Below the pieces are notes generated by a model that saw nothing but the letters and a program-made list of their open reading frames with translations, made no database searches and was not told the DNA's origin. Source: CAVZQN01 sp963837395 (lineage in GTDB: Bacteria > Acidobacteriota > HRBIN11 > JAKEFK01). Taken from it: 64,000 nucleotides of DNA. Numbering within the stretch: position 1 is the first letter of the stretch; each line of letters starts with the position of its first letter. Positions 1-8,833 of the stretch are shown piece after piece. The DNA lies in the NCBI GenBank assembly GCA_963837395.1, contig CAWINI010000002.1, forward strand, positions 496,001 through 560,000, written 5' to 3'. Made by a program: the position numbers and the translations under genes.

Positions 1-417
1 ACATCAGCAAAAAACAAAGCCGGCTTGTTTGCTTCGATTGCAGAAGTTCAGTTTTCAGCCGGTGATTTACAAAATGCGTCAAAAAACTTGCAACAAGCAA
101 TTCAGCTCGATTCACAAAAACCAACATTGCACTACAATCTTGCGCAAGTTTATGAAGCCCAAAATGATAAAGGTGCAGCACTTCAGGAATATCAAGAGGA
201 AACCCGGATCAATCCTGGGGATTTTCGAGCGTTTACAAATATGGGAATTTTATATTATGAAGCGAAACATCTGGAGGATTCAGCACGTTGTTTTCAAAAA
301 GTTATCGAGCTCAAACCAGATGATCCACGCGGCTATTATCAGCTTGCAACTGTCTATAAAATGATGGGCCGTGATGAAGAAGCCGGACGTGTCTTAAAAA
401 TGGTTCAAAAGCAATAA
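1..417 (+). CDS. TPR-repeat protein, C-terminal part (5' end outside window)
   Basis: The reading frame is open from base 1, so the gene begins outside the window. The 139 visible codons hold three to four TPR units (Y-N-L-A-Q-V-Y, N-M-G-I-L-Y, Y-Q-L-A-T-V-Y helices with prolines at the usual spacing). The tail closely resembles the C-terminus of the next gene: both have a CFQKV(I/V)EL..(D/E)(D/E)PRGY block. It is therefore probably the end of another sulfatase-like/TPR paralogue in a tandem array. TPRs mediate protein-protein contacts; no catalytic part is visible here. Confidence 0.8.
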   Translation, partial: TSAKNKAGLFASIAEVQFSAGDLQNASKNLQQAIQLDSQKPTLHYNLAQVYEAQNDKGAALQEYQEETRINPGDFRAFTNMGILYYEAKHLEDSARCFQKVIELKPDDPRGYYQLATVYKMMGRDEEAGRVLKMVQKQ

Positions 418-465
418 GGAGCGCGGGCTCTGGCCCGCATTAGGGACCGAGGGCATCTTGCCTGC
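418..465. repeat. Twin-hairpin repeat, family A, copy 1
   Basis: Two consecutive GC-rich hairpins start right after the stop codon: GCGGGCtctgGCCCGC, then a weaker GAGGGCatctTGCCTGC. The layout GGAGCGCGG-R-C, ATTA-GGG linker, second hairpin recurs at 18528-18627 (inverted) and 59720-59770. It may act as a transcript-end hairpin, but there is no T-run. Confidence 0.7.
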
Positions 466-473
466 TAAATAAA

Positions 474-2768
474 ATGACCAAAAAGAAAAAGAAATCAAAC
501 AAACAAGTTCTTCAGCCTCAAGGTAAAACTCTTGTAACAAAGAGAAGTGACAAGTCGAAGCGAAATTATCTTCCATTCATAATTTTGGCGGTGATATTTA
601 TTGCTGGTGGAGTTTTATTTTTCTTCAAAGGCCGTTTTATTTCAGGATTAAAATCCGCAGGCTCTTATAAAGATTACAACGTATTGTTGATCACATTAGA
701 CACGCTTCGCGCTGATCATCTTCCGATGTACGGTTATCAGAATGTAAAAACACCAAACCTGGATGGCCTCGCATCCGATAGTTTTGTTTTTGAAGATGCA
801 ATCTCGCAGGTACCTTTGACTCTGCCGTCACACACCTCAATGATGACCGGTCGATTGCCTATTGGTCATGGAGTTCGCGACAATGCCGGATTCTTTTTGG
901 ACCGCGGAGAAACAACACTTGCCGAAGAAATGAAAGGACTCGGCTATGCTACAGGCGCATTTGTTTCGGCATTCGTTTTGGATTCTCGCTGGCAATTAGA
1001 TCAAGGATTCGATCTGTATTATGACAATTTCAACATCGCGCAATTTCAAGATGTAAACCCTGGTGATATTCAGCGCAAAGCTGAAGAAACAGAAATTGAA
1101 GCAAGCCATTGGCTTGATGCAAACAAAGATCACAAATTTTTTGCCTGGGTTCATTACTATGATCCTCATGAGCCATATGATCCGCCGGAACCTTACATCT
1201 CAGAATATTCAGACAAGCCTTATGATGGCGAAATCGCTTACACCGATGAATATGTTGGCAAACTTTTAAATAAACTTAGTGAACTCAAGATTGACGATAA
1301 GACCATTGTTTTGATCGCTGCAGACCATGGTGAAAGTCTTGGTGAACATAGTGAAGCTACGCATGCGATGTTCGTTTACAACACAACTCAACATGTCCCG
1401 TTGTTAATTCATGTCCCCGGTTCCACAGGTACCAGAGTGAAGGGGATTGTGCGTTTGATTGATTTGATGCCGACTGTTTTGGAATTAGTTGGAGAAAAAG
1501 TTCCAACTTCTGTGCAAGGCAAAAGCTTGTATTCAATGATGAAAGGTAAAGAAGATTTACGGAGAACTGCATACAGTGAAAGCGTTTATGCAGAGCTTCA
1601 TTATGGATGGAGTCCGCTCGAAAGTATTACATCTCAGCAATACAAATACATTCAGGCGCCTAAGGCTGAGTTGTATGACCGGGTAAATGATCCAGGTGAG
1701 ACAAAAAACCTGATTAAAGAAAAGAGCTTCATTGCGAAAGTATTAAAAGATCAACTTCAAGAAATTGTTTCTACCAGCACGCGCAAGAATTTATCCGGAC
1801 CTGTGAAGATGGATCCAGAAACTGAGGAAAGATTAAAAGCTCTTGGTTACATTGGAAGTACTGCAACTGCTACGGAAGAAAGCAGGAAGATAGATCCAAA
1901 AGATAAAATCCATCTTGCTCGTGCAATTGATGAAGCGCTTAACGCGGTTCGGGATCACAAATATAAAAAATCATTGGAGTTAATTTTGCCGGTATTGCAG
2001 GAAGATCCCAGCATGACTGATGGACATTTCTGTGCAGGCGTAGCCTACATCGGATTAAACAGACTGGATGAAGGTATCGATGAGCTCCTTAAGACACTTG
2101 CCTTGCGTCATGATCATACGCATGCCCTTTACAATATCGGTTATGCCTACGAGCTAAAGGGTGATATCAAGGAAGCAGAAGGATGGTATGAAAAGGTTCT
2201 TCGTGTCGAGCCGAATCATTTATTCGCAACATTGAAGCTCGCGCATATTCATCGGATGTTGAACGAGCCGGACAAAGCGCGTCCATATTATTTAGCGGCC
2301 CTTAAATCTTATGAAGAAGCGCTGAACGCTACGCAAGGTGAAAAGGCAAAATCGGCACTTTTATCTACACTTGGTGAAATTAATTTTGGTGCGGGAGAAA
2401 TCCTTCCGGCTGAAAAAAATTTCGAAGAAGCAATCAAATTGAATCCTCAACGTGAGGACCTTCATTACAATTTGGCGCAAATTTATGAAATGAAGGGCGA
2501 CTTTCCTTCTGCGGTTGAAGCGTACAAAAAAGAGATTGAGGTCACTCCAAAAAATCTTAAGGCTTATAACAATCTTGGACTGATATACAAAAATACAAAT
2601 CGGTTGAACGAAGCCGCAATGTGTTTTCAAAAAGTTGTGGAGCTTGACCCGGAAGAGCCGCGTGGTTACATTTTGCTAGCTTCCACGTATGAGCGTCTGG
2701 GAAGAACTTCAGACGCAGGAAAAATTATTCAGGAAGCCCGGCAGCGTGGCATCAAAGTCAATCGCTAG
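474..2768 (+). CDS. Membrane-anchored sulfatase-like hydrolase with C-terminal TPR repeats
   Basis: The 764-residue protein has a basic N-terminus and one membrane segment (about residues 34-52), then an alkaline-phosphatase-superfamily domain (about 66-440) and five or more TPR units (about 470-760). Metal-site motifs are visible: LLITLDTLRADH near residue 76 and AADHGESLGEH. The nucleophile position is Thr116 in PLTLPSH, not the Cys/Ser of the sulfatase C/S-x-P-x-R signature. Formylglycine formation is thus not expected, and a phosphodiesterase or phosphotransferase role is as likely as sulfate ester hydrolysis. The catalytic domain should lie outside the cytoplasmic membrane. It is one of a tandem set of paralogues. 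Substrate unknown. Confidence 0.85.
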   Translation: MTKKKKKSNKQVLQPQGKTLVTKRSDKSKRNYLPFIILAVIFIAGGVLFFFKGRFISGLKSAGSYKDYNVLLITLDTLRADHLPMYGYQNVKTPNLDGLASDSFVFEDAISQVPLTLPSHTSMMTGRLPIGHGVRDNAGFFLDRGETTLAEEMKGLGYATGAFVSAFVLDSRWQLDQGFDLYYDNFNIAQFQDVNPGDIQRKAEETEIEASHWLDANKDHKFFAWVHYYDPHEPYDPPEPYISEYSDKPYDGEIAYTDEYVGKLLNKLSELKIDDKTIVLIAADHGESLGEHSEATHAMFVYNTTQHVPLLIHVPGSTGTRVKGIVRLIDLMPTVLELVGEKVPTSVQGKSLYSMMKGKEDLRRTAYSESVYAELHYGWSPLESITSQQYKYIQAPKAELYDRVNDPGETKNLIKEKSFIAKVLKDQLQEIVSTSTRKNLSGPVKMDPETEERLKALGYIGSTATATEESRKIDPKDKIHLARAIDEALNAVRDHKYKKSLELILPVLQEDPSMTDGHFCAGVAYIGLNRLDEGIDELLKTLALRHDHTHALYNIGYAYELKGDIKEAEGWYEKVLRVEPNHLFATLKLAHIHRMLNEPDKARPYYLAALKSYEEALNATQGEKAKSALLSTLGEINFGAGEILPAEKNFEEAIKLNPQREDLHYNLAQIYEMKGDFPSAVEAYKKEIEVTPKNLKAYNNLGLIYKNTNRLNEAAMCFQKVVELDPEEPRGYILLASTYERLGRTSDAGKIIQEARQRGIKVNR

Positions 2769-2817
2769 CGGTATACAATTTTGGGAGTAGCTAAGCAAAT
2801 CGCCATAAGGAGGAGGC

Positions 2818-4963
2818 GTGCGCACAAATCATCCTGATTCTACTAAAATGGCACGTTACGCAATTTTTTTTCAGATCATGAATTCTCCATTTCGTGTTGT
2901 GTTTCTCGCGTTCCTGTTCTTGATAGCGGCTACCTGTGCTGCTTCAGCTTACGATAATGTTGTACTGATCAGCATCGATACGTTGCGGCCAGACTACTTG
3001 AGCTGCTACGGCTCGAAGAAAGCAAAAACACCAAATATTGATTCGCTTGCGCAGAAAGGAATTCTTTTTAGAAATACAGTATCAGCTGCACCTGTGACGC
3101 TTCCATCTCACATTTCGATTTTCACAGGAATGATCCCCCCATCGCATGGAGTTCACGATAATAGCGGCTTTGTTCTTGACCCTAAGATCATTACGATGAC
3201 AGAGGTTTTGCACGAAAACGGATTTAAAACTGCTGCATTTTTAGGTGGATTTCCATTAGATTCGCGTTTCGGACTGAATCAGGGATTTGACTTCTATGAT
3301 GACAGCTATCCACCAATGATCAGCAAAGCAACCGGGTTGCGGATGCCGGAACGGAAAGCTGAAGACGTTGTGGATTCCGCTTTAAAGTGGTTGCAAAAAG
3401 AAACAAACAATCGCTGGTTTGTATTTGTGCATCTTTACGATCCGCACTTTCCATATAATCCGCCGGAACGATTTCAGAAACTCTATTCACAAGATCTTTA
3501 TGCCGGTGAAGTTGCTTACGCAGATGAACAGGTTGGCCGCATTTTGTCTTTCCTTAAAAACAAAGTCATCGAGAAAAAGACTCTGGTGATTTTAACTTCC
3601 GATCATGGTGAAAGTTTGGGGGAACACAGTGAAGAAACTCACACAATTTTTGCCTACGAAAGCACTCTGCGGGTTCCTTTGATCCTTGCACCTTTGACTC
3701 CAAAGACTTTCGACCAGCGAGCCAGGTTGGTAGATGTTGCTCCAACGATATTATCATTGGTGAACCTTCAATTTCCTCAGAAGATTGATGGAGTGTCGTT
3801 GCTTACTTTAAAGGAAGAGAAGGAAGTGGCGAATTCCGAATCTTATTTTGAATCGCTTTCCATGAATCTCAGTCAGAACTGGGCACCGTTAAGAGGATTT
3901 TATTCCGATAATTTCAAATTCATTAAACTGCCGATTCCCGAACTTTACGATCTGCAAAAAGATCCTGCAGAAACGAACAATCTTTGTGTAAATACTGATC
4001 TTTGCAAAAAATGGGATGAGAAGTTTACATCCTATTTTGCAAGATTTGAAAACAAGACAGCTAATGCAAAACCAGTTGATAGCGAAACGGAAGAAAAACT
4101 TCGCGCCTTAGGTTACGTTGCTTCGAGTTCTCAACATCATGATCAGAAATATGGTATCGATGACGATCCTAAAAATCTGATTGAAGTGCAAAAACGGATT
4201 GAGGATGCAATCGGTTACTATACTGAAGGGTATGAGTTGAAAGCTATCGAAGTGCTGGAAGGGGTAATGGAAGAGAAGCCGAAATTCGCTTCAGCTTATC
4301 AGCATGCTTCATTCATCTGGAATCATCTTAACCAGCCCGATAAGGCAGTTGCTGTTTTGCAGGAAGCTGTTCATAACGGTATTGATACGGCCGAAACTCA
4401 TGGAGAATTAGGGTCATCACTGATTGATACCGGAAAATATGAAGAGGGGATCGCAGAATTGAAAATCTCATTGGATAAAGACCCGGGGGATCTTGATCGT
4501 TGGGTTGAGCTAGGAAGAGCTTATAAAAAGAATGAAAATTTTGAGCAGGCAGAAACGGCTTTCAGGCAAGTGTTGAACAAAGATGCCTCCAATACCGAAG
4601 CACTTACGAACTTAGGTTTGCTTTTTTATCAGCAGAAAAACAATGAAGCTGCAGTAGATATGCTTCAGAAGGCGATTTCAACGAATCCACATGCAGCTAC
4701 AGCCTATAATGCATTGGGCGGAATTTATTCAAGTATGAAAAAAACGGATGAGAGCATTCAATGCTGAGACCAGGGCTTTGGAGGAAAATCCGAACCTTTA
4801 TGAAGCGATGTTTAACCTTGCAATGATCTATGTTTCAACAAATCAAAAGGAAAAGGCATTGCCATTGTTGCAGCAGTTTGATAAAAATGCTCCGCCAAAA
4901 TTTTATAGCAGACAACTGACAAGAGTAAGGTCGGTCCTCATGGAACTCCAGGCTCAAAACTGA
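2818..4963 (+). CDS. Secreted sulfatase-like hydrolase with TPR repeats, frameshifted near the 3' end
   Basis: Paralogue of the preceding gene: hydrophobic export segment (residues about 25-44), VLISIDTLRPDY metal motif, Thr94 at the nucleophile position in APVTLPSH, TSDHGESLGEH, then TPRs. The GTG at 2818 has a strong GGAGGAGG Shine-Dalgarno; an ATG at 2878 would give a neater signal peptide. Frame 1 stops at 4765-4767, but the next frame continues the TPR without a gap (FNAETRALEENPNLY) to 4963. TPR spacing (small residue 20, Ala27, Pro32) is restored if one extra A near 4756 is removed. The break is therefore a +1 indel, either an error or recent decay. Likely product about 715 residues. 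Confidence 0.8.
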
Positions 4964-4989
4964 TGTTTTCAAAAGGTTGTGTTAACATG

Positions 4990-5090
4990 TTCCCCCTCCT
5001 TATGAAGGAGGGGGTTGAGGGGGTGGTTGGGAAGATTCAAAACACTCCAACCCCCTCTTTAATCTCCCCCTTCATAAGGGGAGAGGCCCA
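4990..5090. repeat. C-tract/TTATGAAG palindromic repeat, family B, copy 1
   Basis: Two inverted arms with CCCTCCTTATGAAGGAGGGGG and CCCCCTTCATAAGGGG cores flank an AT-rich centre, together forming a large hairpin. Related copies lie at 45440-45540, 47295-47390 and 47557-47598. The rest of the 190-base gap (4964-5153) holds no gene; an AAGAGGT Shine-Dalgarno lies just before 5154. Confidence 0.75.
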
Positions 5091-5153
5091 ATTTGTGCAG
5101 AAGCCATCGCTTAAATGGTTCCTTAGTGGTTAATATTGTCTTAAGAGGTAAGT

Positions 5154-7307
5154 ATGAAACGGATTTCTTTTATTGTTCTTACATTCTTTTTGATGGTTGT
5201 TTTGCCAATTTATGCAGAACAAAAGCCTGCCCAAGCGGACGTAAAGACTGTTGAAAAGAAAGGGGAACTGCCCTTAACAGAAGAGCATAAAAAATGGTTG
5301 GATGTAGTTCACTGGATTATGTCGGACTATGAAAAAACGGCATTTCTTTCTTTAAAGAGTAATGAGGATCGTGAGAAATTTATTGCAGCATTTTGGGAAA
5401 ATAGAGATCCGACTCCCGGAACAGAAAAAAATGAATTCAAAGATGAACATTACAAAAGATTTGAATACGCAACGAAACAATATGGTCGCGACACTGCGCG
5501 TCCAGGCTGGCAGACCGATCGCGGCAAAGTATATATCCTTTTAGGAAAGCCGGAGTTCATTAAACGCAGCCCGAGTCCATTCGAATTTTATCCAATGGAA
5601 TTGTGGCAATATGCCGGTTACAAAGGTTATGGTCTTCCAGGATCCATTTACTTTTTGTTTTTCCAGGAAAAAGGGATGGATACTTACCGTCTCTACTCAC
5701 CTCTACAAGATGGTATTAAGTCTCTGTTCATTCAGCAAAGCAATGTTGTGATGAAGACCGATGATGAACTCTATGACTACCTTCAACAACAAATCGATCC
5801 CGATATTGCTCACGCGGCGTACAGTTCTATTCCAACGGAAGGCGGTGATCCAACTGCTTCCATTGATACCGGAAGTCTGTCTGCTGAAATGATTGCAGCA
5901 AAACTTCAGAATGCCAAAAATTTCGATCTTCCGAAACGGAAATATGTAGAAGCATTTACTCATGATCTTCCACAAGTTACTGTTTACACTTCTCTGGATT
6001 CCGCAGGAATTTATGATGGTTTGTTCTGGTTCAAAGCATCGAACGGTAACTTTTATCTGGATTACGCCGTTGAATTTGAACCGAATAAGTTAGATATGGG
6101 TCAGTACGTTGATGAATATTACACTTCCTTAACAGTGGATGGTTCGATTTCTACTGCCGATGATAAAAAAGCGAAGCTTGATGAAATAGCCGGATCGCAT
6201 GAGATCAAATTAAATCCGGATCAGTTCAAGAAGATCCAGTCATTGCCATTTCAATTTCAAGGAAGGCGCCCGATCATTCCGGGGCAATACGATGTAACTC
6301 TGATCATGAATAACAACGTATCTCTCAGGAGTATTACATTCTCACATCAAGTGGAAATCCCTGATACTTCAACGTTGAAAGCGCCGGTCTTTTCACCGAT
6401 TGTCCCGATCCGGTTAGCTGAGAAAGTACAGGAGACGGAAAAGAAGAAGTTACGTCCGTTTGAATTTGGTGAAGCGTTATATACGCCCAATTTGCAAACA
6501 CACTTTTCGCAGCACGGTGTCCTGAGCGTATATCATCAGGTTATTTTCCCTGATCATTATGTCGGAGGATTGGGTACGTTGTCGCTCCATTACCTGATAA
6601 TGAATAAAGACAATGTGGAGAACGAAGTCACTGAGCCTTTAAATCTGAAACCGGAAGAATTAGCCGGCAATGCAATCGATGTAAAAAAAGATATACCGAC
6701 TTCATCGTTGTCGCTTGGAGAAAAGAAATTATTAATTGAGTTGCGTCAGGAAGATAAGGTTGTGTCGAAGTCTGAACCATTCCCGTTTACGCTGGATGTG
6801 GATGTGCCTACCGGTGTATGGAAGTTCGCTGTTTCGATTCCGAGTTTTGATTCGCCTTATCATAGTTACACACTCGCTCAACAATATTTAAGAGTGAATC
6901 GTCCAAAAGAAGCGGTAGCTTTGTTAGAGGAAGCTTACAAAGAACATCCGGACTCCCCTGAAGTAAGTATGCAGTTGATGCGAGTTGCATTAAAAGGTAA
7001 GGCATACCAAAAAGTAATTGATCTTGGTAGCCCCATGGAAGTAAAAAATCCTCGCAGTAAAGAATTGCTTTGGTTGTTGGGATGGGCAAATTACGGTTTG
7101 CAGAAATATGATGATTCAGTCAAATTCTTTGAACGATTACGAATTGAAGAACCGCAGAAGGTGGAAGTAATAAATTTGCTTGCTGATATTTATTTCCGGA
7201 TGGATCTGAAACAGAAATCGTTGGAAAGGATTCAAGAGTCGCTAGCGCTGAAGCCTGGTCAGCAAGACATGATGGACCTGAAAAAGAAAGTCGAATCTTC
7301 GAATTAA
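5154..7307 (+). CDS. GWxTD domain-containing protein with C-terminal TPR repeats
   Basis: A 717-residue exported protein with an N-terminal signal peptide (hydrophobic residues 5-20, ending near YAEQ). The defining motif reads RPGWQTDRGKVYILLGKP near residue 120, followed by the aromatic-rich stretch typical of GWxTD proteins. A middle beta-rich region follows, and the last ~150 residues form TPR-like helices. GWxTD proteins are common in Acidobacteriota and relatives and have no firmly known activity. Position behind the sulfatase-like/TPR genes suggests a shared envelope function, but the 190-base repeat-filled gap weakens the case for one transcript. Shine-Dalgarno AAGAGGT precedes the ATG. 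Confidence 0.88.
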   Translation: MKRISFIVLTFFLMVVLPIYAEQKPAQADVKTVEKKGELPLTEEHKKWLDVVHWIMSDYEKTAFLSLKSNEDREKFIAAFWENRDPTPGTEKNEFKDEHYKRFEYATKQYGRDTARPGWQTDRGKVYILLGKPEFIKRSPSPFEFYPMELWQYAGYKGYGLPGSIYFLFFQEKGMDTYRLYSPLQDGIKSLFIQQSNVVMKTDDELYDYLQQQIDPDIAHAAYSSIPTEGGDPTASIDTGSLSAEMIAAKLQNAKNFDLPKRKYVEAFTHDLPQVTVYTSLDSAGIYDGLFWFKASNGNFYLDYAVEFEPNKLDMGQYVDEYYTSLTVDGSISTADDKKAKLDEIAGSHEIKLNPDQFKKIQSLPFQFQGRRPIIPGQYDVTLIMNNNVSLRSITFSHQVEIPDTSTLKAPVFSPIVPIRLAEKVQETEKKKLRPFEFGEALYTPNLQTHFSQHGVLSVYHQVIFPDHYVGGLGTLSLHYLIMNKDNVENEVTEPLNLKPEELAGNAIDVKKDIPTSSLSLGEKKLLIELRQEDKVVSKSEPFPFTLDVDVPTGVWKFAVSIPSFDSPYHSYTLAQQYLRVNRPKEAVALLEEAYKEHPDSPEVSMQLMRVALKGKAYQKVIDLGSPMEVKNPRSKELLWLLGWANYGLQKYDDSVKFFERLRIEEPQKVEVINLLADIYFRMDLKQKSLERIQESLALKPGQQDMMDLKKKVESSN

Positions 7308-7316
7308 TACGAGCTA

Positions 7317-7409
7317 AAGGCCCGGCCTCGCGGAAGTAGGGCGCGGAGGCCGGGCCTTAAAGAAATTGAGGCCCGGCTTTCGCACCCAACCGCCGCAAAG
7401 CCGGGCCTC
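7317..7409. terminator. Two strong GC-rich hairpins between convergent genes
   Basis: Hairpin 1 (7317-7358) pairs AAGGCCCGGCCTCGCG with its near-perfect complement. Hairpin 2 (7368-7409) pairs GAGGCCCGGCTTTCGC with GCAAAGCCGGGCCTC. They separate the GWxTD gene from the oppositely oriented CpxP-like gene and could stop transcription from both sides. No T-run follows, so they may instead be dispersed repeats; the shared AGGCCCGGC core supports that. Confidence 0.5.
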
Positions 7410-7441
7410 GGTCGTCTCAGATGTTAGGAATCTATGTTGTA

Positions 7442-7921
7442 TTAATCAAAATCTCTGTCACGGTCGTGGCCGCCCATTCTTTCCATGATATGTTCCTTCA
7501 GAATCTTTTTCTGATCAGGTGTTAGATCATTGTAGAAATCACCAACACGCCCTACAAATTCATGGGCTGACTGCGCAACTGAATCAATTTGTTGATCGAT
7601 CATTGGCCGAATCTTTTCAAAATCGGGATTATCTTTCGATAGTTCTTCCTTTACCATCTTGTGGATCTCTTCGTGTTTTTCCCTTTTTTGATCCATCGCA
7701 GTTTCCATATCTTGTTTGAATGTATCGAGTTTCGCCTTTTGTTCATCATTCAAATTCAATTCTTTGCTGAGCTTATCCAGGCGATATTCTAAAAATTCTT
7801 TCCCCATCGATCCACCACGATGATGAAATCCGTGGTATCCATATGATTGGGCTGCGTGTGCGCCAAAAAAGACAGCAATAACCCCTACCGGGATCATGAG
7901 CCATAATAATTTCCTTTTCAT
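7442..7921 (-). CDS. Spy/CpxP-like periplasmic LTxxQ-motif protein
   Basis: A 159-residue protein with a signal peptide (about residues 5-23), a His-rich patch (YGYHGFHHRGG) and a charged helical body. Two copies of the CpxP/Spy-type motif are visible: LNLNDEQKAKL and LTPDQKKIL. The start at 7921 was chosen because AAGGAGG lies at the right distance; the longer frame begins upstream of it. CpxP/Spy proteins act in the periplasm as stress chaperones or as brakes on the Cpx sensor kinase; the His/Asp-rich ends also fit metal-resistance relatives. It is divergent from a CpxR/CpxA-like pair, and a CpxR-like box lies between them. Confidence 0.82.
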   Translation of the reverse strand: MKRKLLWLMIPVGVIAVFFGAHAAQSYGYHGFHHRGGSMGKEFLEYRLDKLSKELNLNDEQKAKLDTFKQDMETAMDQKREKHEEIHKMVKEELSKDNPDFEKIRPMIDQQIDSVAQSAHEFVGRVGDFYNDLTPDQKKILKEHIMERMGGHDRDRDFD

Positions 7922-7993
7922 GTTTGAAGTCCTCCTTATTTTTAACTTCACTTAAACAGTACGAACCCGATTTTGCTCTTCCTTTGCAGATTT

Positions 7994-8041
7994 GTTAAGA
8001 AATGTAAAGGCTCTGAACATTGAGAGAAGGGCCACTATAAT
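7994..8041 (+). promoter_or_regulatory. Candidate promoter and CpxR-like operator for the two-component genes
   Basis: GTTAA-N5-GTAAA at 7994-8008 differs at one base from the E. coli CpxR box (GTAAA-N5-GTAAA). TATAAT at 8036-8041 is a perfect -10 with CTGAAC 17 bases upstream. The box lies in the only gap between the CpxP-like gene and the response regulator, so it could control both. A GCCGGCG/CGCCGGC hairpin (8052-8068) follows in the leader. No experimental support. Confidence 0.4.
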
Positions 8042-8079
8042 ACTTTGTAGCGCCGGCGGCTCGCCGGCAGCGTTTGAAT

Positions 8080-8766
8080 ATGAGTACTCCCATTCTATTG
8101 ATCGACGATGATAAAAAGCTAGGCGATTTGCTAAAGAAGTATATGGAAGGCCATGGTTACTCGCTTTCGATCGCCATCAATGCGCATGAAGGTTTGAGAT
8201 TATTGCATGCGCAGGAATTCGAAGCGGTGCTGTTAGATATTATGTTGCCGGATGGAGATGGACTTGAGGTTTGCAAAAAGATTCGCGCTGAATCTCCGAT
8301 TCCAATATTAATGTTGACCGCCAGGGGTGCGGATGAAGATAAGATTATCGGACTCGAATTGGGAGCCGATGATTATATTGCCAAGCCTTTTAATCCACGC
8401 GAATTGGTGGCACGTTTGAAGGCAGTTCTTCGCAGGAAAGGAACTATCAATTGGGAGAAGGATTCCAGTGTGATCGAATATTCAGATTTTCATTTGAATC
8501 CGGCAAATCAAAAAGTAATTGTTCGTGGAAATGAACTGGAGCTAACTTCAGCTGAATTCAAATTGCTTAAGGTACTTTGTTCGAATCCTGGCAGAGTGTT
8601 TACGCGCGAGCGTTTGATGGATCTGGTTCAAAATCGGGATTTTGATGGAATCGATCGTTCCATTGATGTTCATATTTCGCGGCTCAGAAACAAGATTGAA
8701 GAAGATCCAAAGAAACCCCGGTGGATAAAAACTGTATGGGGGTCAGGTTATCGGTTTGAAACTTAG
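8080..8766 (+). CDS. OmpR/CpxR-family response regulator
   Basis: About 228 residues. The N-terminal receiver domain has the acidic cluster IDDDKK, the phospho-acceptor Asp in VLLDIMLPDGDG, and the conserved Lys in YIAKPF. The C-terminal winged helix carries the LTSAEFKLLKVLCSNPGRVFTRERL and RSIDVHISRLRNKIE signatures of OmpR-type DNA binding. ATG 8080 is preferred over the in-frame TTG at 8074. The cognate kinase follows after a 67-base hairpin repeat, and the divergent CpxP-like gene suggests an envelope-stress regulon. Confidence 0.92.
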   Translation: MSTPILLIDDDKKLGDLLKKYMEGHGYSLSIAINAHEGLRLLHAQEFEAVLLDIMLPDGDGLEVCKKIRAESPIPILMLTARGADEDKIIGLELGADDYIAKPFNPRELVARLKAVLRRKGTINWEKDSSVIEYSDFHLNPANQKVIVRGNELELTSAEFKLLKVLCSNPGRVFTRERLMDLVQNRDFDGIDRSIDVHISRLRNKIEEDPKKPRWIKTVWGSGYRFET

Positions 8767-8832
8767 AACGTAAAACGTAAAGCGTAAAACGTAAAGATCG
8801 GCGTTACGTTTTACGTTTTACTTTTTACGCAA
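8767..8832. repeat. Word-built inverted repeat (AACGTAAA family)
   Basis: The left arm is a near-tandem run of ACGTAAA words (period 7); after ATCGGC the right arm is the complement (TTACGTTT, ACGTTTT, ACTTTTTACG). It forms one long hairpin filling the whole gap between regulator and kinase. The repeated GTAAA word equals a CpxR half-site, which may be coincidence. Confidence 0.75.
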
Positions 8833-8833
8833 C

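Noticed and set aside
474..4963. True formylglycine sulfatases
   Set aside because: The C/S-x-P-x-R signature is absent; both proteins have T-L-P-S-H.
8767..8832. CRISPR-like array
   Set aside because: Words are only 7-8 bases, without unique spacers, and form an inverted hairpin; no cas genes are present in the window.
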